Shown piece after piece: positions 26,046-35,700 of a stretch of 64,000 bases of DNA. The notes beneath the pieces are model-generated. The model searched no databases. It was not told the origin of the DNA and saw nothing but the letters and a program-made list of their open reading frames with translations. Each line of letters begins with the position of its first letter. Position 1 is the first letter of the stretch. This stretch comes from JACRCT01 sp036504155. Its GTDB lineage: Bacteria > Myxococcota > Myxococcia > Myxococcales > UBA5297. The stretch lies in the NCBI GenBank assembly GCA_036504155.1, contig DASXVQ010000194.1:1-64000 (forward strand), in the 5' to 3' direction. The position numbers and the translations under genes were made by a program.

Positions 26046-26705
26046 TCAGGGCGTCATGAAGAGTCGATCGTCGTAGCTATAGCGCATTCGCTGCGAGTTG
26101 GAGCTCACGAGCGGGCCCGAGTAGTAGACGCAGTCGAAATTCAGGGGGCACGACAGCTCGGCGGAGGTGCAGACTCCAAGCGCCTTGAAGGCGGCGTAGT
26201 CCCCGCGGTCATCGGTATCGACGCAAGTGCGCACCTCCACGATCGCCCTGTTCATGCACACCTTGTAGGGCTGGCCGTAGGCGTTGAGGCCTTCGTTGGC
26301 CAGCCCGCTGTTCGCCAGCCCTTTGTTCTGCGCTCCCAGAAACTCCATGAGCGTGCTGTGGAAGGGGTCCCCGGAGTCGATGGTCGAGAGATCCCAGCAC
26401 TTGGGCTGGACCGGGTTGGAAACGGATCTCGGTTCTGGCAGCGTCGCCCCGGCGACCGCGTAATAGAACTTGCCGCCGACATACGAGACCTTCATCCGGC
26501 GAGCGGCCGCGCTCTGACCGACCTTCACCAAGGTGGAGATCTCGTCGGCCGTCCGCTTCGCTCGTGCATGCCGCGTGAAGCCCGTGATCCCCGCCGTGGC
26601 GCCGGCCATCAGCACGGCGATCACGGCCAAGACGATCCCCAGCTCAATCAAGGTGAAGCCGGTATCGCGCCGCTGCGCTAGCGGGAGATGAGGACCAATA
26701 CGCAT
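26046..26705 (-). CDS. Type IV prepilin / pseudopilin
   Basis: 219 residues. The leader MRIGPHLPLAQRRDTG is followed by the prepilin cleavage motif and helix FTLIELGIVLAVIAVL. The C-terminal domain has several Cys residues (CWDLS, KVCMN, VRTCVDTD, LGVCTSAELSCPL). The start overlaps the upstream prepilin gene by 28 bases, so they are co-transcribed. Phe at +1 and a leader under 20 residues resemble type IVa pilins and type II secretion pseudopilins rather than classic type IVb pilins. Confidence 0.85.
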   Translation of the reverse strand: MRIGPHLPLAQRRDTGFTLIELGIVLAVIAVLMAGATAGITGFTRHARAKRTADEISTLVKVGQSAAARRMKVSYVGGKFYYAVAGATLPEPRSVSNPVQPKCWDLSTIDSGDPFHSTLMEFLGAQNKGLANSGLANEGLNAYGQPYKVCMNRAIVEVRTCVDTDDRGDYAAFKALGVCTSAELSCPLNFDCVYYSGPLVSSNSQRMRYSYDDRLFMTP

Positions 26706-27199
26706 GCGCCTCCAAGGCCACAGCCGGAACCGCAGGTGGCCTGGATGGAGTTGCCAGAAAATTGCTTCCGGATGTCATCGCAGGTCACGCAGCCGTCTTC
26801 CTCCGGGGTCGCCACGCAGATCTTCATGCAGGTGTAATCCCTGCACTTGCTCGCGTCGGTGCTCTGGTCCGGCTCGATGGCCACGCCAGTGCCCCACGGA
26901 GAAAGCAGCGGGTCGGGGACCAAGTTCTCTTTCCCGAGGCTCTTCAGGCTCAGCTTGTGCTTATCCGGGGGGGAGGCCTTGGTGTCGTAGTAGGTCACCC
27001 CGTTGTTGTTCCGGGCGGCAAATTGCTTGGCGGCCTGCCGCAGGGTCGAGATCAGCTCCATCGCGTTGCGCGCTTTGGCTGCGTTCATGAAGCCGCTGCC
27101 CAGGAGGACGACCGTCGAGAGCACTGCGATGGCCGCGATGACGATGCCCAGTTCGATCAGGGAGAAGCCGCGGGGGCTCTTCGGGCGCTTGGCGATCAT
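26678..27199 (-). CDS. Type IV prepilin / pseudopilin, Cys-rich
   Basis: 173 residues. Leader MIAKRPKSPRG, then FSLIELGIVIAAIAVL. The C-terminal third packs about ten cysteines (KCRDYTCMKICVA, DGCVTCDDI, TCGSGCGLGGAC), far more than the single disulfide of ordinary pilins. It is the first gene of the minus-strand prepilin trio, with its start facing the plus-strand prepilin across 413 bases. Confidence 0.85.
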   Translation of the reverse strand: MIAKRPKSPRGFSLIELGIVIAAIAVLSTVVLLGSGFMNAAKARNAMELISTLRQAAKQFAARNNNGVTYYDTKASPPDKHKLSLKSLGKENLVPDPLLSPWGTGVAIEPDQSTDASKCRDYTCMKICVATPEEDGCVTCDDIRKQFSGNSIQATCGSGCGLGGACVLVLISR

Positions 27200-27612
27200 G
27201 GGTAGCTCGATTCTAGCTCAGGCCCGCTCCTCGGCGTTTCTCGAAGTGCTGCGCATTGGCCCGCTGGTAGCAAGACCGAGGCCCGCATCGCTCCACCAGC
27301 TGCCCGGCCAAGCCCCTGGTCGATGATCTTGGCCTGCCCGTCAACCGACGGTGTCAGCCGTCATCATTGATCGGCAGTTGATGGCCTGGGAGATGCGGCT
27401 CGCCTGGGGAGCGGCCATGGAACAGTCTTCGCAGTTGCCCAGGCCCATTCACGCGATCCATACCGCGCGGAGGTCCCGAGAGAGCATGGAGCACCGAGCA
27501 TCGTACGACCCGGCGGCGGGAACTGGGATCCCCCGCGGCTGATCCGGTATCATCACGGTCAAGCTTGGACGCCTGCAGTTCCATCACCCGTTCCGCCCGA
27601 GGAGAGAAACAC
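27200..27612. promoter_or_regulatory. Divergent control region of the prepilin genes
   Basis: 413 bases between the divergent prepilins hold no credible gene. Promoters for both directions must lie here or further upstream. A TATCAT hexamer at 27548 is a possible -10 for the plus-strand prepilin, without a clear -35. No riboswitch or strong palindrome was seen. Confidence 0.4.
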
Positions 27613-28179
27613 ATGCTCACCCGCGAGAAGATGCTGCGCCTTCGCCGTCACGCCCGGGGCTTCAGCCTCATCGAACTCGGCATCGTCATCGCCGTGATCG
27701 CCGTGCTCGCCGCAGTGGTGATCTTCGGCCGAGGCTTCATCGCGGCCGGCCGCGTATCGAAGGCCGTGGAAGGCTTCAACAGCATCCGCAAGGCGGGTGC
27801 CACCCTCGCCGGCCTTCGCGGCGGCTCGTTCTCCGGCTCGGCCGCCGGCAACGAGATCACCGGCATGGGCAAGCGCGGCCTGCTCTCGTTGCCCAACCCC
27901 GCCGACACGACCTGGACCATGGCCGGCGGCCCGGACGTGGGCACCGCGTTCGTCGCCCAGGACATCCAGTTTGGCACCATCACCTACAACAGCGTCGTCG
28001 GCGTCAACGCGGTGGCCATCAAGCTCAAGGCCCCGGATGGCACCGCGGCCGAGGACGTGTGGAACTCGGTCACCAACGACAAGAACTTCATCGACAAGGG
28101 CGCCACCATCGGCAGCCTGAACTGCACGAGCACCCGCCCCACTACGCAGGACGTCAACATCTACTGCTTCAAGCTCTAG
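27613..28179 (+). CDS. Type IV prepilin, probable major pilin of the locus
   Basis: 188 residues from ATG 27613, with GGAGAG seven bases upstream. Leader MLTREKMLRLRRHARG, then FSLIELGIVIAVIAVLAAVV with Glu at +5. The helix and following domain end in a C-terminal cysteine pair (LNCTS and IYCFKL), the classical pilin disulfide loop. Its own ribosome site and terminator just downstream suggest high, separate expression, as for a major pilin. It immediately precedes the giant Cys-rich lipoprotein gene. Confidence 0.85.
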   Translation: MLTREKMLRLRRHARGFSLIELGIVIAVIAVLAAVVIFGRGFIAAGRVSKAVEGFNSIRKAGATLAGLRGGSFSGSAAGNEITGMGKRGLLSLPNPADTTWTMAGGPDVGTAFVAQDIQFGTITYNSVVGVNAVAIKLKAPDGTAAEDVWNSVTNDKNFIDKGATIGSLNCTSTRPTTQDVNIYCFKL

Positions 28180-28209
28180 AGGTTCGCTCTCTCCTGGAGT
28201 CGTAGGACC

Positions 28210-28247
28210 GGGCCGGTCGCGTGACGTGACGTGACCGGCCCTTGTTT
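28210..28247 (+). terminator. Intrinsic terminator after the prepilin gene
   Basis: GGGCCGGTC and GACCGGCCC form a perfect 9-bp stem around a 14-base loop, followed by TTGTTT. It lies between the plus-strand prepilin and the giant gene, so pilin transcripts should end here or read through at a reduced level. Confidence 0.7.
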
Positions 28248-28279
28248 GGCCGGCAACCCCTCCGCCCCGGACGGTTCCC

Positions 28280-31200
28280 ATGAAGCTCGCACGCTGGCTC
28301 AGTGCTCTCGGGCTGCTCTTCGCCCTCACCGGCTGTCCCGTCGAGAATACGGGCAAGCGCGACGCCGGAAAGCCCAAGTGCGACCCGTCGACGTGCCTGC
28401 CCGGCCAGGTGTGCGGGACCAGCGGCTGCCGCGACTGCCGCACCGACACCGAGTGCGGAGAGGGCAGCCTGTGCTGCGCCGGGGCCTGCACCGCCGGCAC
28501 CTGCTGCTCGCGCTCCGACTGCCCGACCGGCCGGATCTGCTCGGGCGGCGCTTGCACCACCTGCTCGTCCGACAGCCAATGCAGCAAGGGGCAGCTGTGC
28601 TGCGCCGGGGCCTGCACCACCGCCACCTGCTGCTCCAGCCCGGCCAGCGGCGACTGCGCCGGCGGCCCCTGCGTCGAGGGCGCCTGCAAGCCCTGCACGC
28701 TCGACAGCGAGTGCGGCGAGGCGGGCGTCAAGTGCTGCAACGGCGCCTGCTACGCCGGCGACTGCTGCGCCGACGGCGACTGCCCGACCGGCACCAGCGG
28801 CAAGTGCGTGGACAACAGCTGCAAGGTCTGCAGCAAGGACGTCGACTGCGGCGCCGACGCCCGGTGCTGCGCCGGCCGCTGCAAGCTCGGCGCGACCTGC
28901 TGCGACGGCTCGCAGTGCAGCGGCGGCACCAGCTGCCTGATGGGCCAGTGCCGCCCCTGCGCCGGCGACGGCGAGTGCGGCGGCGGCGAGAAGTGCTGCG
29001 GCGGCACCTGCAAGGCCGGCAACTGCTGCGCCTCGCCCGAGTGCCCCGCCGGCGAGAGCTGCAACGGCAACGTCTGCTCGGCCTGCGCCAGCGACGACCA
29101 GTGCCCCGGCAGCGGCGAGAAGTGCTGCGCCGGCCGCTGCGTGGTGGGCGACTGCTGCACCGCGGCCGACTGCACCGCCGGCGCGCTGTGCACCGGCTAC
29201 GTCTGCAAGAACTGCACGGCCGACGCGGACTGCGGCGCCGGCTCGCTGTGCTGCGCCGGCCGCTGCCAGGCCGGCTACCAGTGCTGCGCCGCCAAGGATT
29301 GCCCCGCCGGCGAGCGCTGCACCTCCGGCGTGTGCGGCCCCTGCCAGAAGAACGAGGACTGCGGCGCCGGCTCGGTCTGCTGCGGCGAGACCTGCCTCGC
29401 CGGCGACTGCTGCACCAGCAACGACTGCACCGCGCCGTCGGTCTGCTCCGACAACCGGTGCGCCCAGTGCTCCACCAACGCCCAGTGCGGCGCCGGCAAG
29501 GTCTGCTGCGCGGGCGCCTGCGTCGCCGGCGCCTGCTGCGGCGACGGCGACTGCCAGGGCGGCGCCAAGCTGTGCAAGGCCGACCACACCTGCGGGGCCT
29601 GCTCCTCCAACGCCGAGTGCGGGCCGAACTCGGTCTGCTGCGCCGGCACCTGCCACCTGGGCGACTGCTGCCAGGCCGCCGACTGCGCCGGCGCCGGCGC
29701 CACCTGCACCGCCAACTCCTGCAAGACCTGCGGCAAGGACGCGGACTGCGGCGGCGACACCAAGTGCTGCGACGGCGGCTGCAAGCCCGGCGCGGTGTGC
29801 TGCCAGACCACCGACTGCGGCGGCGACCAGGCCTGCGTCGACGGCCTGTGCAAGGGCTGCGCGACCACCTCCGAGTGCTCGAGCGGCGAGAGGTGCTGCG
29901 CCGGCTCCTGCAAGCCCGGCGCGTGCTGCCAGAACGCCGACTGCGCCGCGGGCCAGGTTTGCGCCGGCGGCGCCTGCGGCACCTGCTCGGCCGACGCCCA
30001 GTGCGGCGCGGGGATGAAGTGCTGCGGCGGCGCCTGCGTCGCCGGCTCCTGCTGCGGCAGGGCGGACTGCGCCGGCGGGCAGATCTGCAGCGGGAACGCC
30101 TGCCAGGCCTGCGCCGACGACGCGGCCTGCGGGGCGGGGATGAAGTGCTGCGGCGGCGCCTGCCACGCCGGCGACTGCTGCCAGGCCTCCGACTGCCCCG
30201 GCGCCTCGCCCAGCTGCACCAACCACAGCTGCAAGAGCTGCGCGAACGACGCGGAGTGCGGCGGCGGCCGCGTCTGCTGCAGCGGCGGCTGCTCGCTGGG
30301 CGGCTGCTGCCAGAGCTCCGACTGCCCGACCGGCGAGATCTGCGAGGCGGGCGCCTGCCGCGGCTGCGCCTACGACGGCGAGTGCGGCGCCGGCCTGCGT
30401 TGCTGCCAGGGCGCGTGCGTCATGGCGGCCTGCTGCGGCTCGTCCGAGTGCCCCGCCGGCGAGGTCTGCCGCGCCGGCTCCTGCCAGGGCTGCTCCAACG
30501 ACACGCAGTGCCCGTCCAGCTGGCGCTGCTGCGCCGGCGCCTGCACCCCGGCCGAGTGCTGCGGCACCGCGCAGTGCCCCGCCGGCGAGGTGTGCGCGGA
30601 CGGCGCCTGCGGCGCCTGCACCGCCGACGCCCAGTGCGGCCCGGGCCTGAAGTGCTGCTCCGGCCAGTGCGAGGTGGGCGCCTGCTGCGGCGCCGCCGAC
30701 TGCGGCGGAGGCGCCTGCACCGGCAACAGCTGCAAGGCCTGCGGCACCGACGCCGAGTGCAAGGGCTACGCGGGCGGCGAGAAGTGCTGCGGCGGCGGCT
30801 GCGTCGCGGCCACCTGCTGCTCCACGGCCGACTGCATCGGCGGGCTGGTCTGCGACCGCGGCCGCTGCGAGCTGTGCACCGCCAACGCCCAGTGCGGCGC
30901 GGGCCAGGTGTGCTGCGGCGGGCGCTGCGCCGACGGCGACTGCTGCCGCAGCGAGGAGTGCCCGGCCGGCCAGGCCTGCCACGCGCTCTACAACCCGGTC
31001 CCGCCCAACGGCCCCTTGAACCAGTGCGGCCCCTGCGCCGACAGCTCGCAGTGCTCCACCGGCGAGGTCTGCTGCGACGGCGTCTGCCGCGCCGGCGACT
31101 GCTGCCGGGTGGCCGACTGCAGCGGCAAGGCCTGCCAGGCCTTCCACTGCGCGGCCTGCACCGGCGACGCCGACTGCGGCTCGGGCGAGAAGTGCTGCTC

Positions 31201-34200
31201 GGGCACCTGCCGCGCCGGGGCCTGCTGCGCCGCCAAGGACTGCAAGTCGGGCGAGGTCTGCGCCGCCGGGGCCTGCGTCGCCTGCGAGTCCCACGCCGAG
31301 TGCCCCACCGGCCAGTCCTGCTGCGCCGGCGCCTGCACCCCCGGCGCCTGCTGCGGCTCGGCCGACTGCGCCAACGACCGGGTGTGCACCTCGGGCACCT
31401 GCGGCGACTGCACCAGCGACGCCCAGTGCGGCACGTCGTCGCGCTGCTGCTCCGGCCGCTGCGTGGCCGGCGTCTGCTGCGTCGACGGCGACTGCCCCGG
31501 CAGCGCCGCCGGCTCCTGCGTCGGCCACAGCTGCACCGCCTGCGCCCAGGACGAGCAGTGCGGGCCGGGCTTCCGCTGCTGCAACGGCGGCTGCATCGAG
31601 GGCGACTGCTGCAGCTCGAGCGAGTGCGGCGCGCGCGTCTGCCGGCTGGGCACCTGCGCGGCCTGCACCGACGCCGCCCAGTGCGACGCGGGCGAGGTCT
31701 GCTGCGGCGGGCTGTGCCAGACCGGCGCCTGCTGCAACGCCGCCGACTGCCCGCTGGGCGACCTGTGCGTGGGCGGGGCCTGCCGCACCTGCCAGGCCGA
31801 CTCCGAGTGCGGCGCGGCCGAGAAGTGCTGCTCGGGGATCTGCCGCACCGGCACCTGCTGCAGCGCCGAGGACTGCCCCGGCGGCGCGTGCCTGAACCAC
31901 GCCTGCGGCACCTGCTCGTCCGACGAGCAGTGCCCGTCGCGGTTCGTGTGCTGCAAGGGCGCCTGCGCGGTCGAGGGCAGCTGCCCGGTCGAGGTGAAGA
32001 CCTGCAGCGGCGACGGCCAGTGCGCCGGCGACGAGAAGTGCTGCGACGCGCAGTGCCGCAAGGGCGCCTGCTGCCAGGCCTCCGACTGCGCCGCGGGGCA
32101 GCTGTGCTGCGACGGGACCTGCAAGGCGGGCGACTGCTGCCGCGGCGCCGACTGCGGCGGCGGCCGGGCCTGCGCGGGCAACCTCTGCGCCGCCTGCACC
32201 CTCGACGCCCAGTGCGGCGCCGGCGAGATGTGCTGCGGCGGCAAGTGCCAGGCCGGCGCCTGCTGCGACGCGGGCGACTGCAGCGGCGGCCAGGTCTGCG
32301 CCGCCGGCAAGTGCCAGCCGTGCCTGGCCCACGACGAGTGCGGCGCGGGCGAGGTGTGCTGCGCCGGGGCCTGCAAGGCGGGCGCCTGCTGCAGCGACAC
32401 CGACTGCGGCGACAAGGTCTGCGCGACCGCGACCAACACCTGCGGCAACTGCACCGCCGACGCCGACTGCGGAGCCAACGCCAAGTGCTGCGGCGGCAGC
32501 TGCCAGGCCGGCGACTGCTGCCTGGACGCCGACTGCCCGGGCGGGGCGGCGGGCTCCTGCCTCGATCATGGCTGCACCCCATGCGTGGCCGGCAGCTGCG
32601 CCGCCGGCCAGGCCTGCTGCGGGCAGAGCTGCCACGTCGGCGACTGCTGCCAGACCTCCGACTGCGCCGCCGGAAAGATCTGCCGGCTGGGCACCTGCCA
32701 GGGCTGCACCGCCGACTCCCAATGCGGGGCGAGCCAGGTCTGCTGCGCCGGGACGTGCAAGGCGGGCGAGTGCTGCAGCGCCGCCGACTGCCAGCCCGGC
32801 GAGCTGTGCCGCGCCAACCAGTGCGACACCTGCACCGCCGACGCGCAGTGCGGCGCCGGCAAGAAGTGCTGCGGCGGCGAGTGCCGCTCCGGCACCTGCT
32901 GCAGCGAGGAGGACTGCGTGGGCCAGGCGTGCGTGAACCACGCCTGTGCCGCCTGCACCAACAGCAACCAGTGCGCCGCGGGCGAGGTCTGCTGCGACGG
33001 CGGGGCGTGCAAGCTCGCCGGCACCTGCCAGACGCAGGTGGGCTGCGCCGCCGACGCCGAGTGCGGCGCGGGCCAGAAGTGCTGCAACAAGGTCTGCGTC
33101 ACGGGCGACTGCTGCGCCAGCGCCGACTGCCAGCCGCCCTACCAGTGCCTGCAGAACGCCTGCCAGAAGTGCAGCGGCGACGCGCAGTGCGGGCTGGGCG
33201 AGAAGTGCTGCGGCGGGGCCTGCCAGAAGGGCGCCTGCTGCCCCGGCGCCCCCTGCCCGGGCGGCGAGGCCTGCATCGGCTACACCTGCCAGGACTGCAA
33301 GACCGACACCGAGTGCAGCGCGGGCAACAAGTGCTGTGGCGGCAGGTGCCGCACCGGCGCCACCTGCTGCGCCGACGCCGAGTGCGCCCCGTTCCTGTGC
33401 ATCGACAGCCAGTGCGCGGCCTGCCAGTCCGACGGCCAGTGCGCGACCGGCAGCAAGTGCTGCGGCGGGGCGTGCGTCGCCGGCGCGCAGTGCTGCGCGG
33501 CCGCCGACTGTCCGGCGGGGCAGCTGTGCGCGGCGGGCCAGTGCGTCGGCTGCCAGCAGGACCTCGACTGCGGCGCGGGCTCGCGCTGCTGCGGCGGCGC
33601 CTGCCGGCAGTCCGACTGCTGCTCGCGCGCCGACTGCCCGGCGGGCCAGTCCTGCACCGCCTGGGGCTGCGGCGCGTGCGTCGACAGCAGCCAATGCGCC
33701 GCGGGCCAGGTCTGCTGCAGCGGCGGCTGCTTCGACGGCACCTGCTGCCAGGACTCCGAGTGCGCGGCCACCAAGAAGTGCATCGGCCACGGCTGCAAGC
33801 CGTGCACGACGAGCGAGCAGTGCCTGAGCAACGAGACCTGCTGCGACGGCAGCTGCAAGATCGGCTCGTGCTGCACCACGGCCCAGTGCGACGGGCAGAT
33901 CTGCGAGGGCAACGTCTGCCGCTCCTGCGCGGCCCACAACGAGTGCGGCGCCGGCGCGCGCTGCTGCGACGGGACGTGCTACCCGAACCTCGAGTGCTGC
34001 GGCGCTGCCGACTGCTCGGGCGGCAAGGCCTGCATCGCCGGCAAGTGCAGCGCGTGCACCGGCGACGCGCAGTGCGGGCTGGGCAAGCGCTGCTGCGACG
34101 GCGTCTGCGCCATGTACTGCCAGACGGTCCGCGAGTGGGACAGCGAGGCCGACTTCAGCTACGGCATGAGCGACAACCTGACGCAGGAGGAGAACAACCG

Positions 34201-35560
34201 GCTCGACCCGACCTGCGGCAAGGGCAAGCTGTGCCTCAACCCGATCCAGAAGGTCGAGAACCCGGTCATCTGGATCCCCGACAACGCCCACGGGACCATC
34301 TTCAAGTTCGACACCCGCACCGGCGAGCGCTTCCCGGCCCCAGGCGACCCGGTCTACCCGAACGGCTTTCCGACCTTCGGCGGCTCGCCGTCCCGCACCG
34401 CCGTGGACCCCATCAACGGCGGCGTGTGGGTGGGCAACCGCAGCGGCAACCTGTCGGTGACGCACCTGGACAAGGACGGCAAGATCCTCTGCTCGCGCAA
34501 CCTGGGCGAGCTGGTCCGCGCGGTGGCCATGGACGCCCACGGCGACGTGTGGGCCTCGGCCTCCGGCAACTACCTCATGTACAAGCTGTCGGGCTCGCTG
34601 ATCGACAACGACCTCGTCTCCCCGCCGACCTGCAAGGTGCTGGGCCACGTCGGGCTGCCGGGCTACGCCTACGGCGCCGGCATGGGCGACGGCAACAAGG
34701 TCTGGGTGCTCGACGTCTCCAGCGGCCAGTCGCTGATGGAGATCGACGTCAACACCAACGCGGTGCGCCAGTACAAGCCGCGCACGCCCCAGTGCCCGAG
34801 CAGCGGCGGGTTCTACGGGATGACGGTGGACTCCGACTACGTGTGGATCGGCGCGTACTACTGCGGAGCGGTGGTGCGCTGCTCCATCGCCGCCCTGCAT
34901 GCCGCGGGCGACGGCGGGGTCATCGGCAACCCGGGCTGCGTCTCGTTCGTCACCGGCTGTCACCCGCGCGGCACGGCGGTGGCTCAGGACGGCTTCGTCT
35001 ACTCCGCCCTCGACGGCTGCAACGGGGTCGCGAAGATCGCCCGCAACGGGAGCCCTACGGACCCGGCCTCCATCTCCATTATCGGCACCTCGGTCACCCC
35101 CACCGGCGCGGCCATCGACCGCGACGGCAACCTGTGGGCGGTCAGCTACAACTCGCAAGGCGCCGAGCGCGTCGACCTGAAGACGGGTGCCCACGCCTTC
35201 TTCGCCAGCGGCGGCCCGCCCTACGCCTACTCGGACATGACGGGCATGCAGGCGGTGATGGCGGCGCTCATCCCCGGCCGGTGGACGGCGGTCTACGACT
35301 CGCTCTACCTGAACCCGAGCTGGATTCGGGCGGAGGTGACCGCCAAGATCCCCTCCGGCACCTCGGTCACCTTCCGGGCCCGCTCGGCGGCGTCGCTGAC
35401 CACCCTGGAGAACGCGGAGTGGACCACCTCGTCGGCGCTGCCCGCGGACCTGTCGTCGGTGCCGAGGCACCGCTACCTGCAGACCGAGCTCACCCTGCAG
35501 TCGGACTCCTACGACAAGACGCCGGTGGTCGACGCGATGCGCGTCCTCTGGGGGCCGTAG
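28280..35560 (+). CDS. Giant Cys-rich repeat lipoprotein with C-terminal propeller-like domain
   Basis: 2426 residues. The signal peptide ends in the lipobox LTGC (Cys near residue 20). Residues ~50-1950 are about 45 tandem units of roughly 42 residues, each with some ten Cys in the pattern C-x5-C-x5-CC-x3-C-x4-CC-x4-C-x5-C-x4-C (unit example CSADAQCGAGMKCCGG). About one residue in four is Cys, implying an extended rod locked by disulfides. The last ~470 residues have no repeats and resemble an NHL/SMP-type propeller (TAVDPINGGVWVGN, AVAMDAHGDVWASA, AIDRDGNLWAVS). I infer a surface stalk with a distal binding or sensing head. It lies between the prepilin and the assembly operon, so the pilus-like machine may export or display it. 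No named family was recognised. Confidence 0.85.
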   Translation: MKLARWLSALGLLFALTGCPVENTGKRDAGKPKCDPSTCLPGQVCGTSGCRDCRTDTECGEGSLCCAGACTAGTCCSRSDCPTGRICSGGACTTCSSDSQCSKGQLCCAGACTTATCCSSPASGDCAGGPCVEGACKPCTLDSECGEAGVKCCNGACYAGDCCADGDCPTGTSGKCVDNSCKVCSKDVDCGADARCCAGRCKLGATCCDGSQCSGGTSCLMGQCRPCAGDGECGGGEKCCGGTCKAGNCCASPECPAGESCNGNVCSACASDDQCPGSGEKCCAGRCVVGDCCTAADCTAGALCTGYVCKNCTADADCGAGSLCCAGRCQAGYQCCAAKDCPAGERCTSGVCGPCQKNEDCGAGSVCCGETCLAGDCCTSNDCTAPSVCSDNRCAQCSTNAQCGAGKVCCAGACVAGACCGDGDCQGGAKLCKADHTCGACSSNAECGPNSVCCAGTCHLGDCCQAADCAGAGATCTANSCKTCGKDADCGGDTKCCDGGCKPGAVCCQTTDCGGDQACVDGLCKGCATTSECSSGERCCAGSCKPGACCQNADCAAGQVCAGGACGTCSADAQCGAGMKCCGGACVAGSCCGRADCAGGQICSGNACQACADDAACGAGMKCCGGACHAGDCCQASDCPGASPSCTNHSCKSCANDAECGGGRVCCSGGCSLGGCCQSSDCPTGEICEAGACRGCAYDGECGAGLRCCQGACVMAACCGSSECPAGEVCRAGSCQGCSNDTQCPSSWRCCAGACTPAECCGTAQCPAGEVCADGACGACTADAQCGPGLKCCSGQCEVGACCGAADCGGGACTGNSCKACGTDAECKGYAGGEKCCGGGCVAATCCSTADCIGGLVCDRGRCELCTANAQCGAGQVCCGGRCADGDCCRSEECPAGQACHALYNPVPPNGPLNQCGPCADSSQCSTGEVCCDGVCRAGDCCRVADCSGKACQAFHCAACTGDADCGSGEKCCSGTCRAGACCAAKDCKSGEVCAAGACVACESHAECPTGQSCCAGACTPGACCGSADCANDRVCTSGTCGDCTSDAQCGTSSRCCSGRCVAGVCCVDGDCPGSAAGSCVGHSCTACAQDEQCGPGFRCCNGGCIEGDCCSSSECGARVCRLGTCAACTDAAQCDAGEVCCGGLCQTGACCNAADCPLGDLCVGGACRTCQADSECGAAEKCCSGICRTGTCCSAEDCPGGACLNHACGTCSSDEQCPSRFVCCKGACAVEGSCPVEVKTCSGDGQCAGDEKCCDAQCRKGACCQASDCAAGQLCCDGTCKAGDCCRGADCGGGRACAGNLCAACTLDAQCGAGEMCCGGKCQAGACCDAGDCSGGQVCAAGKCQPCLAHDECGAGEVCCAGACKAGACCSDTDCGDKVCATATNTCGNCTADADCGANAKCCGGSCQAGDCCLDADCPGGAAGSCLDHGCTPCVAGSCAAGQACCGQSCHVGDCCQTSDCAAGKICRLGTCQGCTADSQCGASQVCCAGTCKAGECCSAADCQPGELCRANQCDTCTADAQCGAGKKCCGGECRSGTCCSEEDCVGQACVNHACAACTNSNQCAAGEVCCDGGACKLAGTCQTQVGCAADAECGAGQKCCNKVCVTGDCCASADCQPPYQCLQNACQKCSGDAQCGLGEKCCGGACQKGACCPGAPCPGGEACIGYTCQDCKTDTECSAGNKCCGGRCRTGATCCADAECAPFLCIDSQCAACQSDGQCATGSKCCGGACVAGAQCCAAADCPAGQLCAAGQCVGCQQDLDCGAGSRCCGGACRQSDCCSRADCPAGQSCTAWGCGACVDSSQCAAGQVCCSGGCFDGTCCQDSECAATKKCIGHGCKPCTTSEQCLSNETCCDGSCKIGSCCTTAQCDGQICEGNVCRSCAAHNECGAGARCCDGTCYPNLECCGAADCSGGKACIAGKCSACTGDAQCGLGKRCCDGVCAMYCQTVREWDSEADFSYGMSDNLTQEENNRLDPTCGKGKLCLNPIQKVENPVIWIPDNAHGTIFKFDTRTGERFPAPGDPVYPNGFPTFGGSPSRTAVDPINGGVWVGNRSGNLSVTHLDKDGKILCSRNLGELVRAVAMDAHGDVWASASGNYLMYKLSGSLIDNDLVSPPTCKVLGHVGLPGYAYGAGMGDGNKVWVLDVSSGQSLMEIDVNTNAVRQYKPRTPQCPSSGGFYGMTVDSDYVWIGAYYCGAVVRCSIAALHAAGDGGVIGNPGCVSFVTGCHPRGTAVAQDGFVYSALDGCNGVAKIARNGSPTDPASISIIGTSVTPTGAAIDRDGNLWAVSYNSQGAERVDLKTGAHAFFASGGPPYAYSDMTGMQAVMAALIPGRWTAVYDSLYLNPSWIRAEVTAKIPSGTSVTFRARSAASLTTLENAEWTTSSALPADLSSVPRHRYLQTELTLQSDSYDKTPVVDAMRVLWGP

Positions 35561-35700
35561 CCTCCAACGCCACGCGCCTCTCCCCCGACCCCTCCCGGAA
35601 GCCCGGGGAGGGGAACGGGGGTGGGGTTGGCGGGTGTCGAGTCCGCGTGGTAGTCAACAAAGGCACCTTGGTCGATGGCATGACGGGCCGGAGGCATTCC

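Noticed and set aside
27379..27397. GG-N10-GC element as a sigma-54 promoter for the prepilin
   Set aside because: It matches only TGGC and GC and lies about 220 bases from the start; in DNA this GC-rich such matches occur by chance.
28169..35470. 2433-residue open frame on the minus strand
   Set aside because: It is the mirror of the Cys-rich repeat gene; its Ala/Gly/Val-only composition has no domain logic, while the plus frame has a signal peptide, regular Cys spacing and a folded C-terminal domain.
28231..35700. Plus-strand frame joining the giant region to the secretin as one 2991-residue protein
   Set aside because: The part before 35701 is Arg-rich shadow sequence; the secretin has its own GGAGG site and signal peptide at 35701.
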